NCBI GenBank assembly: GCA_946122785.1
Contig: CAMGYJ010000002.1
Coordinates: forward strand, 65,745,703-65,809,702
Direction: 5' to 3'
DNA: 64,000 nucleotides
DNA from: Linum tenue
Lineage: Eukaryota > Streptophyta > Magnoliopsida > Malpighiales > Linaceae
Of the stretch, positions 60,982-64,000 are shown piece after piece. The translations under genes and the position numbers were made by a program. The notes beneath the pieces are model-generated. The model searched no databases. It worked only from the letters and a program-made list of their open reading frames with translations, and was not told the DNA's origin. Each line of letters starts with the position of its first letter. Positions within the stretch are counted from its first letter, which is position 1.

Positions 60982-61631
60982 CAAAAACAGAGTATGAACT
61001 AGACTGCAGAAAATAAGAAGCAACAGTAAAATAACACAGTCACTTTTTTACGTCGTTTCCAGTATTGGAAAAGAGAATCCCAATACCGACTATTCCACGG
61101 TCGAAGGATCACAATTTGTGATTTCCGACGTTCCACTAAGTATGGCGATTTTGTTCCTTCGACAACTTTACACTCACGAGATCAATCAATCCAATCCTGG
61201 ATGATTAATCGAACCTCTAACAACTATCCTCTAATCACCAAGCTATCCAGCTCCTGTGTTTTCCAACACACTCACTTTCTAACACAAGTTCACTCCAGAA
61301 TCAATGTTAGAACCGCTCTTCTTTATCAATCACACTGACTGCTTCCGCAGCCTTTCTCGTGTGCCTTGATCTCTCGAAAAGTGGTTCTGCTTGTCAGCCA
61401 CTAATCTCCTAGTGGAGTAGTTTTAAAAAAAAAATTATGGGTACAAAATTCCTGTATGCAAAATAATTACAAAATTCAATCATCCACCCTCCATCCTTTC
61501 CTCATCTAATGATCCAGAATAATTCACAACAAAAAAATGAGGGACTGGTTGATAATACCGCCACCCCCTAAAGCATTTTTTAAGCTAACAGCCTAACACT
61601 GATCCAGAGAAGAGAAAATGTACTTTTTTAA
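60982..61631. other. Spacer, nothing recognised
   Basis: Continues sequence interrupted by the hAT insertion, then AT-rich DNA. No gene supported. Confidence 0.4.
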
Positions 61632-61934
61632 GGGCTAATTCCATTAGAAAACCCGAACTATTAAGAATATGTCATTTGTGTCCTAAAGTATCCAATATGA
61701 CATTTGTGTCCCAAACTATTATAATTTTGTGTCATTTATGTCCCAGCCTATTATAGTTTTGTGTCATTTATGTCCTAACCCGAACAATTAAAAATGTGTC
61801 ATTTGTTAAATACTAACGGTCAATGCCGGTAAACTCTAACGGAAAATTAGTTTAGGACACAAATGTCATATTGGATACTTTAGGATACAAATGACGCATT
61901 CTTAATTGTTCGGGTTTCCTAGTGGTATTAGCCC
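61632..61934. mobile_element. MULE-type MITE, 303 bp, ~80-bp TIRs
   Basis: Left GGGCTAATTCCATTAGAAAA and right (reverse complement) GGGCTAATACCACTAGGAAA match, and identity continues through CCCGAAC, ATTAAGAAT and CATTTGTGTCCTAAAGTATCC. Flanks TTTTTTAA (61624-61631 and 61935-61942) form an 8-bp duplication, 9 if one mismatch is allowed. Between the arms the phrase TGTGTCATTTATGTCC is repeated. Confidence 0.8.
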
Positions 61935-62355
61935 TTTTTTAATCCCTATTTTGCTTAATCGAATCCTACAAAATTTGTTTTAACTCGGAATTAAAATAAA
62001 TTGAATTGAAAAATGCATTAATTATTACCTAAATATTGATATCTATTTTGCTATAATTTAAGCGAAGGAAAAATGAACTCTTCAAAATACGTCTCGGTTT
62101 TAGTATTATTACATGTCATATCAATCATATCATCAAGATATGACATTGATATGATAACCCATCTTCTTCATCTCAACTTGATATTTGGAAAATTTTGTAT
62201 TGAAAGAACACATTTATTAAGGGGTCGTTTGGTTTGGTGATAGTTAAATTGATGCATTGTTATCAATGTATGCATAATAATGTACATGTATATACAAAAA
62301 TTGGTGTATTGTAGTTTACATCGTTTGGTTTATGTGATAGTTATTATAATATTTA

Positions 62356-63870
62356 GGGCGAAAATGCCACTTGTGTCCTATTGTTTCCAATATTCCATTC
62401 ATGTCATGAAGTATTATATTTTGTGTCATTTGTATCCTGTCAATTTTGTTGACCGTTAAAGATAACAGTTGACCAAAAGGCGGTCAACTTAACATTGACT
62501 TTTGCTTACGTGGCAATGCCAACTCATTGACACCTCACATTTTTAATTTAAATTAAATAAAACTTTGAAAATAAAAAATTGAAAAAACTTTAAATTCAAG
62601 AATATTAGTAAATAATATTCTATAACCTCAAATTAAAAAAAAAAAACTATTCTCTACCGATTTGCATCTCTCGCTCTAAAAAATTTCCCCTTCTGCCTCG
62701 CCATCTGCTTCGTCAAGAACGCGTTCGGCGGCAGTCGCACCCCGCCATCGGCATAATCATCCCCCATCATCGTCCTCCCCACACAGCATCGGAAAGGCTT
62801 GCTGGAAATATTCGGCGATTTCAGTTTGAATCGATCTCCTCGCCTGCCAGCATCTACGAATCATGCAATCTATGACGAAAGAGTTAGGTTCACTTCTCTC
62901 CATCCTCGTTGAAGAATTTCATCAACAATCAAATTCATCACCGCCATTGGCGTCGAGAAGCTCCGTGGGATTCCATTCTCGTCAAAGAAAGCGGAGTCGG
63001 CGGAATCAGACCAAATGGGCAGAGGAGATTCGATTCAGCGACCTGACCAAACAGATCTGAGAAGAGCTCTGAAATTTGAAGAAGGCTGGGAGCTTCTTTA
63101 GCTCTCTGTTCAGTCGTCGTCTCCAACTCTAGTGGGGTTGGCGATTGAAATCCCTTTTCGATTTAGGGGTTTGCACATGGGGGAAGAAGGGGAACAAGGA
63201 GATGAACTTGATTTCTCCGATTTCCCTCTCCCAGGGCCTCCCCTCCAAAAGAACCCCACTTCCTTCACTTCCTCTCGACTCTACCGCCTTGGTGAAGTCT
63301 CTGTACTCGCTCTTCACTGTCAGAAAGTGGGATTCCTCGGCGAGGGCTTGTTTTTCGGATTCAGTGAGCGGCGGTGGTTGCTGGGTGCGGCGAATTTTGT
63401 TCAGCTTGCGGTTGTGTTTTTGAATTTCTTTCTTACGGAGGGTGTGAACGATTTTAGGCGTTGGTTCCAAGCCTTTCTTTAGAAGCCTTCGTTTGATGGT
63501 TTCGACTTTGGGTTCAAATTTTTTAGTGGGAAGAGAAGGAGAAGGAGAAGGAGAAGAGGAATTGTAGATCTGGATCTTGGGGAAGAGGTTGGTGGAACGA
63601 GGGGTGGGTTAAATTTTTATTGTATTTTATATTTTAATTATTTTCTTTTTCTTATTTATTAATATTATATAGAAAAATAAATAAAAATAAATATTTCAAA
63701 TTCCACGTCAGATGCCACATCAGCACTGACTGGATTTTCTGTTAAAAACTAACGGTCAACAAAAGTCAACACTAACGGAATCATAGTTCAGGACACAGAT
63801 GGAATATTGGAAACAATAGGACACAAGTGGCATTTTCGCGATAGTTCGGGTGTTGTAGTGGTATTAGCCC
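62356..63870. mobile_element. Probable Pack-MULE (TIR element carrying gene fragments)
   Basis: Left end GGGCGAAAATGCCACTTGTG, right end CACAAGTGGCATTTTCGCG followed by ATAGTTCGGGTGTTGTAGTGGTATTAGCCC; the inverted homology includes GTGTCCTATTGTTTCCAATATTCC. Perfect 9-bp target duplication TAATATTTA (62347-62355 and 63871-63879). The final GTGGTATTAGCCC is shared with the MITE at 61632-61934. The ~1.1-kb GC-rich interior is unlike its AT-rich surroundings and encodes a recognisable host-like protein fragment on the minus strand (63129-63585). Confidence 0.85.
63129..63585 (-). pseudogene. Captured 5' fragment of a chloroplast PPR-type gene (DG1/At5g67570-like), inside the MULE
   Basis: The minus-strand frame reads through a Ser/Pro run (SSSPSPSPSLPTKKFEPKV), then ETIKRRLLKKGLEPTPKIVH, TLRKKEIQKHNRKLNKI, PPPLTESEKQALAEESHFLT and VKSEYRDFTKAVESRG up to LLEGRPWER, where resemblance stops; a TAG at 63129 ends it. 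The TPKI(V/I)..LRKKEIQKHNR phrase recalls the N-terminus of the plant DELAYED GREENING 1 pentatricopeptide protein. The PPR array itself is absent. Identification is from memory and tentative; that it is a coding-derived fragment is more certain. Confidence 0.5.
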
Positions 63871-63879
63871 TAATATTTA

Positions 63880-64000
63880 ATCAGTTGGATTAATTTTTGA
63901 GTGAAATGTCAATTTTACCCTTTATGTTTAATATAAAAAAGCAACACACATAATAGAGTAGGGTCATAATGGGAACAAAAACAAAACCCAACAATCTCAC
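63880..64000. other. Right-edge spacer
   Basis: AT-rich sequence flanking the MULE; nothing recognised. Confidence 0.4.

Overview
This is a nuclear genomic window from a flowering plant, most likely a eudicot. Genes are split by many short GT-AG introns, intergenic DNA is AT-rich and full of decayed transposons, and the protein families are plant-typical (CRS2-associated factor, plant-type aromatic amino acid decarboxylase, ubiquitin-S27a fusion). The species cannot be read from the sequence. All exon models below were built by hand: each junction was checked for splice dinucleotides and reading phase, and each full-length model closes in frame.

Layout. 86-1296 (-): 5' part of an aromatic amino acid decarboxylase/aldehyde synthase gene that runs off the left edge. 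2.0-5.7 kb: a nested TIR element, an LTR-like stretch with GC-rich palindromes and a dead LINE 3' end. 6627-9934 (+): WDR70-like WD40 protein. 10.5-13.5 kb: hAT-like element and a MULE-like end. 13586-20224 (-): 18-exon DENN-domain protein. 21.8-31.7 kb: repeat-dominated island (TTACGTAA-rich field, LINE 3' ends, a probable solo LTR, a candidate gene-fragment-carrying MULE, a MITE, a broken two-exon Cys-rich gene and a deleted Ty3/gypsy element with a hAT insertion). 32266-35930 (+): SWC4/DMAP1. 37392-38776: MULE with long TIRs. 39356-41459 (-): exosome subunit RRP43. 42993-45802 (-): TTC4/CNS1-type HSP co-chaperone with an apparent AT-AC U12-type intron. 49158-50963 (+): SRP receptor beta. 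51481-54076 (-): multi-pass membrane protein. 55216-57799 (-) and 58198-58668 (+): CAF2 and ubiquitin-RPS27A, divergent from a shared ~400 bp promoter. 60.2-63.9 kb: a hAT element with a perfect 8-bp TSD, a 303-bp MITE and a probable Pack-MULE with a perfect 9-bp TSD.

The genes are housekeeping functions (chromatin, RNA decay, chaperone, protein targeting, chloroplast splicing, ribosome/ubiquitin) and do not form one pathway. What links them is ancestry. From memory of Arabidopsis locus numbers, the decarboxylase, WD40 and DENN genes match consecutive loci (At2g20340/20330/20320). CAF2-RPS27A matches At1g23400/At1g23410, and membrane protein-RPS27A matches At2g47115/At2g47110, so the window seems to keep an ancestral order that Arabidopsis split between duplicated blocks.

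I found no clear undescribed multi-gene system. The most unusual items are the AT-AC intron, the Pack-MULE-like captures, the 13-residue tandem repeat in SRP receptor beta, the insertion-split TTACGTAA repeat field and the orphan Cys-rich spliced fragment.
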